Positions 50,825 to 60,632 of a DNA stretch of 64,000 nucleotides are shown in pieces. The notes under the pieces were generated by a model, which was given only the letters and a program-made list of their open reading frames with translations, had not been told where the DNA came from and ran no database searches. Every line of letters starts with the position of its first letter. Position 1 is the first letter of the stretch. The position numbers and the translations under genes were made by a program. Source of the DNA: DAMCAP01 sp032059445. Lineage in GTDB: Bacteria > Bacillota > Clostridia > Oscillospirales > Ruminococcaceae. The stretch spans positions 62,001 through 126,000 of the forward strand of contig DAMCAP010000003.1 of assembly GCA_032059445.1 (NCBI GenBank). Reading direction: 5' to 3'.

Positions 50825-52231
50825 ATGAAGATTTTTAACACATTGACCCGAACTAAAGAAGAATTTATACCGCTAGAGCCAATGAAGGCCAAGATTTATG
50901 CCTGCGGCCCTACTGTATATAACTTTATCCATATCGGCAATGCCCGCCCACTCTGTGTATTTGATACGCTGCGGCGTTATTTAGAGTACAAGGGCTACGA
51001 GGTTACCTTCGTGCAGAACTTTACCGATATCGATGATAAGATCATTAAGCGTGCCAACGATGAAGGTGTAAGCCTAAAGGATGTTTCGGAGCGCTTTATC
51101 AAGGAGTTTAAGATCGACTCCGCGGGGCTGGGCGTAAGGCCTGCTACCATCCACCCTAAGGCAACCGAATCGGTAGATATGATCCTCGAGGTTGTGAGCG
51201 ATCTGATCAAAAAGGGCTATGCCTATGAGGCCGACGGCAGCGTATACTTCAGAAGCAGGAAGTTTGAGGGCTATGGTAAGCTCTCTCACATGCCGCTAGA
51301 GGATCTCGATGCAGGCAACCGTATCGACGTAACCGAGGTTAAGGAAGATAGTCTTGACTTCGTGCTATGGAAGGCTGCAAAGCCCGGCGAGCCCTATTGG
51401 GAGTCGCCTTGGGGCAAGGGCAGACCAGGCTGGCATATAGAGTGCACAGCTATGATCAAGAAGCACCTAGGCGATACCATTGATATCCACACCGGCGGGC
51501 AGGATCTTGTATTCCCTCACCACGAGAATGAAATTGCTCAGGGTGAGTGCTATACCGGTACAGAATATGCGCGCTACTGGATGCACAACGGCTTTGTCAA
51601 TATTGATAATCAAAAAATGTCAAAGAGCCTTGGCAACTTCTTTACCACTAGGGATGTAGCCGAGAAGTTTGGCTATGAGCCGATCCGCTTCATGATGCTA
51701 CAGGCACATTACCGCAGCCCCATCAACTATAGCTACGATGTTATTGAGCAGAGCAAGGCTGCGCTTGAGCGCCTGTACACCTGCCGTGATCACATCGACT
51801 TCATGCTGCAAAACGGCACTGAGGAGCTGACTGGGGGCGAAGAGGAGTTTAAGGCTGCCATCAACGCTAGCAAAAAGAAGTTTGAAGAAGCGATGGACGA
51901 TGATCTAAATACTGCGGATGCTACAGGTGCCCTCTTTGAAATGGTGCGTGAGATCAACAGCTACCTGACCACCCCTCGTCATATAGAAACGGTCACCTAT
52001 GCTGCCGAAGTGTTTGATACGCTCTGCGGTGTATTGGGGTTGCTTTATAATCGTAAGAAGGAAACCCTTGATAGCGAGATCGACGCACTGATCGCAGAGC
52101 GTCAGCAGGCAAGGAAGGATAAAAACTTCAAGCGTGCCGACGAAATCCGCGACCAGCTTAAGGCGGAAGGCATCATTTTGGAGGATACCCCTCAGGGTGT
52201 GAAGTGGAAAAGAGAAGGAGATAAGGCATAA
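50825..52231 (+). CDS. cysS: Cysteinyl-tRNA synthetase
   Basis: A 468-residue class I synthetase. The HIGH signature is HIGNARPLC, the zinc-binding Cys is in IYACGPTVYNF, the KMSKS loop is intact (NQKMSKSLGNFF), and the WHIECTAM block is present. Start 50825 is preferred because AAGGAGTAAGAC precedes it; an upstream ATG adds 14 unlikely residues. Its stop overlaps the next start (TAATG), so cysS and the nucleosidase gene are coupled. Both act in sulfur amino acid metabolism. Confidence 0.96.
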   Translation: MKIFNTLTRTKEEFIPLEPMKAKIYACGPTVYNFIHIGNARPLCVFDTLRRYLEYKGYEVTFVQNFTDIDDKIIKRANDEGVSLKDVSERFIKEFKIDSAGLGVRPATIHPKATESVDMILEVVSDLIKKGYAYEADGSVYFRSRKFEGYGKLSHMPLEDLDAGNRIDVTEVKEDSLDFVLWKAAKPGEPYWESPWGKGRPGWHIECTAMIKKHLGDTIDIHTGGQDLVFPHHENEIAQGECYTGTEYARYWMHNGFVNIDNQKMSKSLGNFFTTRDVAEKFGYEPIRFMMLQAHYRSPINYSYDVIEQSKAALERLYTCRDHIDFMLQNGTEELTGGEEEFKAAINASKKKFEEAMDDDLNTADATGALFEMVREINSYLTTPRHIETVTYAAEVFDTLCGVLGLLYNRKKETLDSEIDALIAERQQARKDKNFKRADEIRDQLKAEGIILEDTPQGVKWKREGDKA

Positions 52232-52917
52232 TGGTGTGGGGAATCATCGGGGCAATGGATGTAGAGGTTGCGATCCTCAGAGAAGCGATGACGGTGGAAA
52301 AGGAGCAGGTGATCTACGGCTCCACCTACTACACAGGCACCCTGCACGGCCATAAGCTTGTGCTGGTGTGCTGTAGTGTCGCCACCATCAATGCTGCTCT
52401 CTGCGCGTCGGTGATGATCCGTGAGATGGGGGCAACCCACATCGTCAACATCGGTATCGCCGGTGGCATGGACAGTAGCCTCAAGGTGCTGGATGTAGTG
52501 ATCAGCAAGGATGCTGGGTTCCATGATACACAGCCAGGAGTCTGTGATCGTTTCTATCCTTATACCAATATCTTTCCTGCTGATGAGGCGCTGATCAAGC
52601 GTGCCGCTGATGCATGTAAGAGGATCGAGAGCAAGGGCTTTGCTTACAAGATCGGCCGTGTGGCTACGGGAGATGTATTTGTATCCTCCACCGAGCAGAA
52701 GGAACGAATCAATGCCCGCCTTGAAAATCCCCTCTGTGTAGAGATGGAGGGTGCAGCCATCGCACAGGCTGCGCATATGAATGCTGTACCTTTTGTGATT
52801 ATCCGCACCATCTCCGACTTTGCCGATGAAGGGGCAGATATGAGCTATGAGGAGTTTGAGAAGCTAGCTGCAGATCAGTCTTCGACTATCATTATTGAAA
52901 TGCTAAAAGGCGCATAG
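52231..52917 (+). CDS. mtn: 5'-methylthioadenosine/S-adenosylhomocysteine nucleosidase
   Basis: A 228-residue purine nucleosidase that cleaves methylthioadenosine and SAH, recycling products of SAM use. Family blocks: WGIIGAMDVEVAILREAM, VNIGIAGGMDSSLKV, the specificity loop ATGDVFVSS, the catalytic EMEGAAIAQAA and IRTISDFADE with the catalytic Asp. It begins in the cysS stop codon. Confidence 0.95.
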   Translation: MVWGIIGAMDVEVAILREAMTVEKEQVIYGSTYYTGTLHGHKLVLVCCSVATINAALCASVMIREMGATHIVNIGIAGGMDSSLKVLDVVISKDAGFHDTQPGVCDRFYPYTNIFPADEALIKRAADACKRIESKGFAYKIGRVATGDVFVSSTEQKERINARLENPLCVEMEGAAIAQAAHMNAVPFVIIRTISDFADEGADMSYEEFEKLAADQSSTIIIEMLKGA

Positions 52918-52999
52918 AGTAGTTACTTTGGCTGTGCCCAATGCGGCAATTGCAGTTTTCGGTTGCCGCATTGTTATATGATCTAAAGGGGGAAGAGCG

Positions 53000-53224
53000 A
53001 TGAATTGCCCGTATTGTGGCGTAGAGATGGAGCAGGGGTATCTGCAAGGGGTGACGCGTGTAGCATGGGTAAAAGCACCCCATAAAGTTTCTTTGCTCCC
53101 CAAGGCAGGGGAGATACTATTGGAGAATAACACCTTTAAAGACTTCTTGCTAACGGCGGCGATCTGCAAGGCGTGTAAAAAAATGGTGGTAGATTATTCT
53201 GACAAAGAGGTCGTAGAGGGATAA
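53000..53224 (+). CDS. Small zinc-ribbon protein (PF20097/DUF6487-like)
   Basis: A 74-residue protein with two CxxC pairs: MNCPYCGVEM at the start and CKACKKM near the end, separated by about 50 residues with a WVKAP block. This is the pattern of the small PF20097 zinc-ribbon family, of unknown function. An AAAGGGGGAAG site precedes the ATG and a strong terminator follows. Confidence 0.75.
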   Translation: MNCPYCGVEMEQGYLQGVTRVAWVKAPHKVSLLPKAGEILLENNTFKDFLLTAAICKACKKMVVDYSDKEVVEG

Positions 53225-53236
53225 GCAACTGATATA

Positions 53237-53269
53237 AAAAAGCCGGTATCGCAAGATACCGGCTTTTTG
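53237..53269. terminator. Bidirectional rho-independent terminator
   Basis: A perfect 14-bp stem, AAAAAGCCGGTATC with GATACCGGCTTTTT, and a GCAA loop, between converging genes. Confidence 0.92.
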
Positions 53270-53277
53270 TGTGAATC

Positions 53278-54044
53278 TCATTTATTAAGCTGATCGATCA
53301 GGTTTTGCTTCTTAGCGGTCATCTGTACCCAGGCTGGTTTAAAACTGCTTTTGATGGCATTCCTTACGGAACTGATATTTGACCAAGCACAGCAATAGAA
53401 GGGGACCTTATTATGCTTTAGGATTTCCACGGCAAGTGTACTCGTCAGGCAAGATGCGATACCTTGATTCCTATACTGGGGCAATACATCTACCCCGATC
53501 TGCCACATAGTATCGCAATCTGCGGAGCATCCTGCCAGTCCGATCAGCTTATCAGCTTCATATGCTCCGACTGCCAATACGTCTAAATGCCTGCGGTTTT
53601 TGCAGAGCGCATTGCTCCACTCCTGCGAATAGCAACTTGAAAAATCGTCGGGATGCAAGACTTTTATCTCGTAATCACAGGTAAGAGGTTTTAAGATATC
53701 GAGATCAGGCAAAAATACTCTGCCATAAAGCAGATATTTAGATCAAATGGCTTTAGTTGCTCTATCAAAACAAGTAGGTTTGGGGTTTCGAAGCAATGCG
53801 CGATGGGGTATTTGTTGATATAGCTTGAAACGATATCAACTAGCTCTGCAGACACTGAGGCTACGATATTGCTTCCATAGGAGGTTAGATCGCAGTCAAA
53901 CGGAAGCTCTAAATATCTTCTAGCATCAGGGTTCTTCTTAGAAATCACAGTTTTATTTTGATCGCAAAGAAAATCTTCAGCAGAGCAGCTGCTGTCAATG
54001 GCTGACTGTTGCATGGCGATACGCTTGATTTGGAGATTTGTCAT
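53278..54044 (-). pseudogene. GNAT acetyltransferase split by a one-base frameshift
   Basis: Two overlapping frames encode the halves of one protein. The N-terminal half (MTNLQIKRIAMQQ..., start 54044 after GGAGGAC) reads to AEYF; the C-terminal half continues from PDLDILKPL and holds the GNAT acetyl-CoA loop (VDVLPQYRNQGIASCLTSTLA). The switch falls at a run of five A at 53709-53713; adding one base there would give a single ~255-residue protein reading AEYFLPDLDIL. This is either real inactivation, a phase-variable tract, or a sequencing or assembly indel. Confidence 0.8.
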
Positions 54045-54186
54045 CTGCTGTCCTCCATTGATACAACTCAACTATATCTTCGATAATAACACACTATAAC
54101 CCTGTGGCAACCGCAGGATGGCGATAGGGGGGAGCACTCGTACCATACCGGAGAGTCAAAGCAGTGGCATCTTACTAGGTCTGCTG

Positions 54187-55203
54187 CTAGTTATAGTCAA
54201 AGATAAAATCCACCGTCTGGTCACTATACCAAGGGACGTCAAAAACGATATGAATGCCTTTGACAACATTCTCTTTTAAATATGTTGAGCTTTGCTTATT
54301 GTTACGGATGATGTTAAAAAGCTCTTGACTATATCCGACAAAGCTATCGATAACCTTTTGAGAATGATCATTAGAGTCTATTGCATAGATGAGGATTTCT
54401 ATATATAAGGTCTTATTTTCTTCAATCACACCAAATTTTGATAGCACTACATTGCGGTTGTGCATCGGGCGCTTTTCATTTGCTTGAAGCATTGTATCAG
54501 CATCTAATCCTAAAACATAATCATAAACCAAGGTTTGAGTTATCTTTTCATCCGCAGTTTGCTCTGCTTCCATCGCATGATTAATGGAGCCTTGTTGGGC
54601 GAAATACGTAAAACGCTCCTGCTGATCAATGGTCAAAAAACTGCAATTTAAATCTTTAAGCGTATAAGAAATATAGGTGTTTTCTTTGAATTGAAGCATG
54701 ATATATTCTCCGAATTGCTGGGTAGTCCCATACTCTTTTACGATATCATGATCAAACTGGTCTTTATCATAATAGATATTTAAGGCAATGGTAAGATTAT
54801 TATAAATCTTTTCGTTGTAAGGTACTTCTATGGATAAATTGTCTGTAGATAAGTCAAAATCAAAACTCGTAATCTCCATAATGCTTTGAGATGATATTGC
54901 TTCCTCAATGGAATTGTGTATTATTTGATATGTTTCCTCAGAAGATGTATGGTTAATAACATCGCCAACTTTTTTAAGGAGTGTAGTTAGCTCCTCGCCA
55001 GGAATATCTCCTGCAAGTGATCGTATATCTGCCATAGGAGGTAACCTATCTTGCGATAGTGTATCCATCATCGCAGCATACTTGCTATTTATCTGCATAC
55101 TGCTTGCCCTGCTAGTATCTTGTGAGGCATTTGGTTGGCTACATCCCATTACACTCAAGATCATAGCTAAAGCAAACAATATACACCAAAGCTTATGGTT
55201 CAT
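54187..55203 (-). CDS. Lipoprotein of unknown function
   Basis: A 338-residue lipoprotein with signal peptide and lipobox LSVMGCSQ (lipidated Cys near residue 21). The body is mixed alpha/beta with two similar-length strand-rich halves, few cysteines, and no motif that I recognise. An AAAGGAG site precedes the ATG. It is not obviously in an operon with its neighbours. Base composition is more AT-rich than the core genes around it. Confidence 0.7.
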   Translation of the reverse strand: MNHKLWCILFALAMILSVMGCSQPNASQDTSRASSMQINSKYAAMMDTLSQDRLPPMADIRSLAGDIPGEELTTLLKKVGDVINHTSSEETYQIIHNSIEEAISSQSIMEITSFDFDLSTDNLSIEVPYNEKIYNNLTIALNIYYDKDQFDHDIVKEYGTTQQFGEYIMLQFKENTYISYTLKDLNCSFLTIDQQERFTYFAQQGSINHAMEAEQTADEKITQTLVYDYVLGLDADTMLQANEKRPMHNRNVVLSKFGVIEENKTLYIEILIYAIDSNDHSQKVIDSFVGYSQELFNIIRNNKQSSTYLKENVVKGIHIVFDVPWYSDQTVDFIFDYN

Positions 55204-55428
55204 AAGATTTCTCCTTTCAGACTCAAAGCTAATTTAAGATCTTTTACCAAGGCTATAGGATATATCCTTTCAGAAAAATATCGCATAATACAATATCATA
55301 AATATAGTTGGCTCTTGCATTGCTTCTTAAAAGGCGATGATAACGCTTTGCGCACTAAGTCTATAAAAACAGCAATGGCAATCGCAGATATTGCAATTGC
55401 CATTGCTTGGAGTGTAGTATGAGGATGC

Positions 55429-57580
55429 TTAGTAATTGAGTGAGCCAATGTTGGGCACGATGTCGTAGTAGGTGGCCGATGTGACGTCGGTACCATCGAG
55501 GTTAAACTTATTGACTAAACCATTTAGCAGCCCTGCTTGCCCCGATAGCTCCTCGCTAGAGGCCGCCGATTCCTCTGCTGTAGCGGCGTTGGTCTGCACT
55601 ACGGAGGAGATCTGCTCAACGCCAAGGGAGATCTGGCGGATTGCGTTTGACTGCTCTACTGAAGCTGAGGCAATCTCCTGAAGCAGACCTGCCACATTGT
55701 CCACATTGCCGACGATCAGAGAGAGGGAGGAGGCTGTCTGGTCTACAATCGCATTGCCCCGCTCTACCGATTGGATTGAGCTTTCGATCAAAGCGGCAGT
55801 GTTTTTGGTAGCTTCTACAGTCTTTTGTGCAAGGTTGCGGACTTCGTCGGCAACTACTGCGAAGCCCTTGCCTGCGCTGCCTGCGCTTGCCGCTTCGATC
55901 GCGGCATTGAGGGCCAAGATATTGGTCTGGAATGCAATATCGTCTATAACCTTGATGATGCTGTTGATCTGATTTGCTTTCGTGCTGATGTCGGTCATGG
56001 CAGCGATCATTTCGCCCATGTTTTGATTGCCGATGCTTACATCCTTAACCGTNNNNNNNNNNACATCAAAGTATACCGGTTAATGGTATAGCTTCCTTAA
56101 CCGTCAGCATTGAGATGTCATTTGCCTTTTGTGCCATCTGAGCGTTGGAGGAGATATGATGGGAGATGGTACTAATAGTAGCAGAAAGCTCTTCGATGGA
56201 TGCCGCTTGCTCAGTTGTGCCTTGGCTGAGGGCCTGTGCTCCTGCCGAAACCTGCTCAGACCCACTGGCAATCTGCTCGGCCGACATCTTAATCTGTATG
56301 AGGGTGTCGGTAAGGGTATGGGAGATGTTGAGTAGTGCGGTTTTGATGGAGCGAAACTCCCCCATATACTCCTGCTGCAGTGTAAAGGTGGTATTGCCTT
56401 CTGCGATTTGCCCCAGCACCTGTGAGATTTCGTCGATATATTTTTTGTAGACATTTAGGGTTACACCAATTCGCTTAAAGGCATCGACCAGTGAACCAAT
56501 TTCACCGTTGGCCTTGGTGGCAATCGTTACGTCGAAGTTGCCGCTGGCAATCTCCTGAGCAGATAAGGTGACTGCTTTAATCGGCTTGGCAATGGCATTG
56601 CTGACAGCCACGCCAGCGATGAGAATGATTACCAGCAATGCAGCAATAGCAATCATAATTATACGCTCCAGTGATCTTACACTCGCAAAGAGCTCAGCTT
56701 CGGAAACTACCGAAATATAATACCAGCCTGTGGTTGCAGAGGGGAAGCTTTTGATAAAGTATGGTTCGCTATTGATCTGGGTTTTTTCAAAGTCAGCATT
56801 GTTTTGGACTGCCTGCACGAAATCCCCGCCATAAACGTCGTCAAGTTTTTTGAAGTTGTTTTTTAGATTGCTTGGGTCAGCTAGGATGGTGCCATCACCG
56901 GTCACCAACATATAATATCCTTTAGAGTCTTTGGTAGCCTTCTCAAAAAGCTTGGTTAGAGAATCAAGGCTCATATCCATTGCCATAACACCAATCGTCT
57001 TGCCTTCAGCATTTTTGATGGCTTGGGAAGCGCCGATGATTACGACATCATCGGTAGCAAAGTAATAAGGCTCGCCCAGCACAGCTTGGTCTGGCTTTGC
57101 AGTAGCTTTGGGGTACCATGGGCGGGTGCGTGGGTCGAAGGATCCGTCGAGATTGCCGTCGGGGTATTGTATGTAACCACCGCTTTCGGTACCCATATAA
57201 ATATACTGGTAGTCGGGATGGGTTTTGCCAAACTCGACAAAGCTTTTAAAAATCGCCTGCTCCGTTTCGCTGCCCTGTAGGGGGTCCATTTTGACGATAG
57301 AGGTATTGTTGATATATGAAGCGATGGTATCGTCAGTGCTTTTGAGTAGGGCACCCTGTGCATAGTAGCTTACATTATTGAGCATATTATCAAAGACGGT
57401 ATCTACAGTATCGTTTACTAAGGAAAGCTGCTTATTAACAGTAGTTTGCTGCTCGGTCAGCAGTGAGGTCTGCATTCTGTTGATAAAAAGCACGCTTAAG
57501 ACAAACAGCGGAATAATTGCAAAAAACGCCAGCAGAATGCTAAGCTTAAATCTTAGTGTTTGAAATAATTTTATTTTCAT
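55429..57580 (-). CDS. Methyl-accepting chemotaxis protein (interrupted by a gap)
   Basis: One receptor of about 700 residues read across a gap. It has an N-terminal membrane helix (LSILLAFFAIIPLFVLSVLF), an outer double-Cache sensor domain (YQYIYMGTESGGYIQYPDGN, GVMAMDMSLDSLTKLF), a second membrane helix near residue 300, HAMP (NAIAKPIKAVTLSAQEIASGNFDV) and a signalling domain with the conserved hairpin tip DDIAFQTNILALNAAIEAASAG and GFAVVADEVRNLAQ. The start is at 57580 after GGGGAG. The gap at 56053-56062 plus a ~32-base stretch beside it disrupt the frame, but the repeat of TCCTTAACCGT on both sides shows how it closes (SMLTVKDVSIGNQ). Confidence 0.85.
56053..56062. other. Assembly gap (10 N) inside the chemotaxis receptor gene
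   Basis: Ten N. The 11 bases before the gap (TCCTTAACCGT, 56042-56052) recur at about 56091-56101 after it. This marks an unmerged contig overlap with a short spurious tail (about 56063-56090). Confidence 0.9.
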
Positions 57581-57634
57581 TGTCTTTCTCCCCGGTTGTA
57601 AACCGCAACAATTTGTCAGATGTAAAAGTTTGTT

Positions 57635-57663
57635 ATAATACCATTCTACCAAATTTAATACAA
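57635..57663 (-). promoter_or_regulatory. Promoter of the chemotaxis receptor gene
   Basis: On the minus strand, TTGTAT (57658-57663), a 17-bp spacer and TATTAT (57635-57640), about 55 bases before the start. Confidence 0.6.
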
Positions 57664-57925
57664 AGGATCAATCGGTATTTGGCACAATAAATCCCTTTAA
57701 TACCCTAAATATTGAATAAAAACTGATTCTTGGCAGGAAAATTGACTTAACTAAAGGGTATATGTAAAATAAGCATTGAAGAGAACGACGTAGAGCAATA
57801 GATCGAGCATATTGGCATAAAATATTGGCGATTTCTTACAGATTGCCGGGAGTCATACTGTAAGAAATATACAAATTTTTATGGTTAAATGTTGCTGTGA
57901 GCAGTAAAAAAGTTTATAAATAGTA

Positions 57926-57954
57926 TTGACACAGATCGCATTCTGTGATAAACT
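57926..57954 (+). promoter_or_regulatory. Promoter of the tRNA cluster
   Basis: TTGACA (57926-57931), a 17-bp spacer and TAAACT (57949-57954), 23 bases before the first tRNA. Confidence 0.8.
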
Positions 57955-57977
57955 ATGTCTTGTCGTTAAGGATGAAT

Positions 57978-58051
57978 GCGGGTGTAGTTCAATGGTAGAA
58001 TGCCAGCCTTCCAAGCTGGACACGTGGGTTCGATTCCCATCACCCGCTCCA
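57978..58051 (+). tRNA. tRNA-Gly(TCC)
   Basis: Acceptor stem GCGGGTG with CACCCGC, anticodon loop CTTCCAA (anticodon TCC), T-loop GGTTCGATTCC, and the CCA end is encoded. Confidence 0.95.
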
Positions 58052-58067
58052 TTTTTATGTCAAAAAT

Positions 58068-58144
58068 GCGCCAGTAGCTCAGCAGGATAGAGCAACTGCC
58101 TTCTAAGCAGTAGGTCAGGAGTTCGAGTCTCTTCTGGCGCGCCA
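58068..58144 (+). tRNA. tRNA-Arg(TCT)
   Basis: Acceptor stem GCGCCAG with CTGGCGC, anticodon loop CTTCTAA (anticodon TCT), T-loop GTTCGAGTC, CCA encoded. Confidence 0.95.
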
Positions 58145-58149
58145 TTTAC

Positions 58150-58227
<78 letters not shown>

Positions 58228-58263
58228 TAATAAAAAAGGCGAAAGCCTTTTTTTTATACAAAT

Positions 58264-58339
58264 TGGGCTGTAGCCAAGTGGTAAGGCATCGCACTTTGAC
58301 TGCGACATCCCGATGGTTCGAATCCATCCTGCCCAACCA
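58264..58339 (+). tRNA. tRNA-Gln(TTG), used as an integration target
   Basis: Acceptor stem TGGGCTG with CTGCCCA, anticodon loop CTTTGAC (anticodon TTG), T-arm GATGG-TTCGAAT-CCATC, CCA encoded. The sixth acceptor pair is T-T, a mismatch. The 3' part from the T-loop onward is repeated at 60633, so it looks like an attachment site. Confidence 0.92.
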
Positions 58340-58372
58340 AATAAACCCCCGTAAACACTACGTTTGCGGGGG
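58317..58372 (+). repeat. Attachment-type direct repeat, left copy (tRNA-Gln 3' end plus terminator)
   Basis: 56 bases from the tRNA-Gln T-loop through the CCA end and the following hairpin (CCCCCGTAAAC with GTTTGCGGGGG, then TCTTTCTTT), which is the terminator of the tRNA cluster. The right copy at 60633-60688 differs at one position (G to A). Such duplicated tRNA ends are the usual scar of site-specific integration. Confidence 0.85.
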
Positions 58373-58430
58373 TCTTTCTTTGTAATAAACACACTTTGAA
58401 ACACACTTTTGATTTTGTACCACACTGATC

Positions 58431-60209
58431 TTATTGATTTGCTTTAATTTTCTCCGCCAGGTCATTCAGATAGACCCAACGATCCATTTTCCTGGCTAAC
58501 TCGGCCTCCAGGCGCTCTTTTTCCTCGAGAAGCGCAGCCAGCTTTTCGTAATCGCTGGCGTTTCTCTCGATTTCCTCTTTGGTGAAAGTCAACTTCTTTT
58601 CAAGCGCTTCCAGTTCGCTATCAATTGCTTCAAATTCCCGCCCTTCGGCAAAGGTGAACCTGAGCTTCGCCTGTTTGGGTGCCCTAGGCTTTTCGGATTT
58701 TGCGAGCGGCTTGTCGGCAGATCTTTCTTCCGGCACGGTGGCAGCGCAAAGATAATCCGAATATCCGCCCATATATTGCCTAAGCTCTCCGTCGCGAAGC
58801 TCGAAGATGGTGTCCACCACTTTATCGAGAAAGTAACGGTCATGTGAAATCGTGACAACCGCACCGTTAAAACTCTCAAGATAGTCCTCAAGGATTGTCA
58901 GCGTTTCAATATCCAAATCGTTGGTGGGCTCGTCAAGAAAAAGAATGTTGGGAGCTTGCATGAGAACCTTAAGCAAGTAAAGCCGGCGTTTTTCGCCGCC
59001 GGAAAGCTTGCTCACCGGATTCCACTGCAGGTCCGGCGGGAACAGAAATCTTTCCAGCATCTTGGAGGCGGAGATTGTTCCATCCTTTGTGGCAATCTCG
59101 CTGCCAGACTCTTTGATATAGTCGATCACCCGCATGTGCTCCGGCGGTGCATCCCATTCCTGCGACAGATACCCGATTTGAACGGTATCTCCTCGCACAA
59201 CTTCGCCCGCATCCGGCTGGAGCACACCGACAAGCATCTTCATCAGCGTTGATTTTCCGCAGCCGTTGTCTCCGATGATTCCAATCCTTGCATCGCGCAT
59301 GACAATATAGCTGAAATTTTTAATAAGGCATCGACCGCCAAAGGATTTTGATATATTGATTGCTTCGATTGTCTTGCGCCCAAGCCGTGTGGATACAGAA
59401 TCCATTTCCAGCTTCTCGGCAGGAGCCGCAAGCCCGTCGCCTAAGCTCTCGAACCGTTCAATTCTCGATTTGCTCTTGGTTCCGCGGGCCCTTGCACCGC
59501 GTTGCATCCATTCAAGCTCTTTTCGAAACAGGCTTCGGTTTTTACGTTGCGTGGCGGCGTTCATCTCCTCGCGCTGCGCTTTCAGCTCCAAGAATTTCGA
59601 GTAGTTGCCGCTGTAAGTGTAAAGAGCACCGCCGTCGATCTCGACAATGCGGTTTGCCACTCTGTCAAGAAAATAGCGGTCATGCGTCACCATCACAACG
59701 ACGCCACTATAACTTTTTAAATAGTTTTCAAGCCAGAGCACCATTTGGTTGTCCAGATGGTTTGTGGGCTCGTCCAAGATCAATACATCGCAGGGATTCA
59801 CCAGTGCTCGGGCGATTGCAACACGCTTTTTTTCCCCGCCGGACAATTTCTCCGCGCTCATATCAACATCTGCGAACCCTAGCTTTGTCAGAATGGATTT
59901 CGCCTCATACTCTTTAATTTGCTTCGTTTTTTCATCCGAATCTTTAAATATATTTTGAATGAGAGACAAATTTGCATCGACCACCGGATTCTGCTCCAGA
60001 TACGAAATTGTGGAGCCGTGGGTCTTGGTGATCTTGCCTGCATCAGGAACTTCTTTTCCCGCCAGAATATTTAAAAATGTTGATTTGCCCGTTCCGTTGA
60101 TGCCGATAACGCCTATTTTGTCATCTCTGTCCAAATATAGCGAAGCATCACGAAGCAACGGTTTTTCTGAAAAGCTTTTACTTATTTTTTCAGCTGATAA
60201 TATGATCAA
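58431..60209 (-). CDS. Uup-like ABC-F ATPase
   Basis: A 592-residue ABC-F protein with two complete ATPase domains: Walker A GINGTGKST and GDNGCGKST, signatures LSGGE (twice), Walker B LILDEPTNHLD and LFLDEPTNDLD. A Lys-rich connecting region follows the first domain, and a charged coiled coil sits at the C-terminal end (after about 515, ALEKKLTFTKEEIERNASDYEKL), as in Uup/YfmR. Start TTG 60209 follows AGAGG by 8 bases; a GTG three codons upstream touches that site. It is the only gene between the tRNA-Gln repeats and is transcribed toward the tRNA. Confidence 0.88.
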   Translation of the reverse strand: MIILSAEKISKSFSEKPLLRDASLYLDRDDKIGVIGINGTGKSTFLNILAGKEVPDAGKITKTHGSTISYLEQNPVVDANLSLIQNIFKDSDEKTKQIKEYEAKSILTKLGFADVDMSAEKLSGGEKKRVAIARALVNPCDVLILDEPTNHLDNQMVLWLENYLKSYSGVVVMVTHDRYFLDRVANRIVEIDGGALYTYSGNYSKFLELKAQREEMNAATQRKNRSLFRKELEWMQRGARARGTKSKSRIERFESLGDGLAAPAEKLEMDSVSTRLGRKTIEAINISKSFGGRCLIKNFSYIVMRDARIGIIGDNGCGKSTLMKMLVGVLQPDAGEVVRGDTVQIGYLSQEWDAPPEHMRVIDYIKESGSEIATKDGTISASKMLERFLFPPDLQWNPVSKLSGGEKRRLYLLKVLMQAPNILFLDEPTNDLDIETLTILEDYLESFNGAVVTISHDRYFLDKVVDTIFELRDGELRQYMGGYSDYLCAATVPEERSADKPLAKSEKPRAPKQAKLRFTFAEGREFEAIDSELEALEKKLTFTKEEIERNASDYEKLAALLEEKERLEAELARKMDRWVYLNDLAEKIKANQ

Positions 60210-60632
60210 ATGCTGCACCTCTGTCTCATTTTAATGGTATATCCGTATCTATATTCTACCACTTCTCTGGCGGACTTGTCCATCTATTGAGTAATACCAA
60301 ATATCGGCCATCATCAGGCGAGGGAAGTCGAACCCCTATCCGAAAATTGCGCAGCTATCATGGCGAGTGGCTGCATGGGCGGGGGTATGGTTCTGCGCTG
60401 ATGCGGGCGGATGAAAAGTTAGATTTTTATATAGTAGCCACTCCCTAATGAAACAAGAGGTTTTTACTACGACATTATAAAGAAAGCGCAGATCGTACCA
60501 CACTTTATACCACACTTTTGTTTTTAAAGTGGCAAAAAGACGATGTGCATACACACCCTTATTAGTGTAGACTTTTCAATTATAATTGAAAAGACGCAGT
60601 GTGTTTTTATGCAAATATTTACATCTCAATTA
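60210..60632. other. Non-coding right part of the tRNA-Gln island
   Basis: About 420 bases with no credible gene. It contains a block at about 60347-60402 (GCGCAGCTATCATG ... GGGCGGGGGTATGG) that is echoed at about 60838-60883. It also has two ACCACACTTT motifs (60495-60504 and 60507-60516) close to the right attachment repeat. Confidence 0.45.

Noticed and set aside
60336..60554. 72-codon leftward frame in the tRNA island as an integrase remnant
   Set aside because: Only a short aromatic stretch created by the ACCACACTTT repeats looks protein-like; no catalytic Arg or Tyr motif is present.
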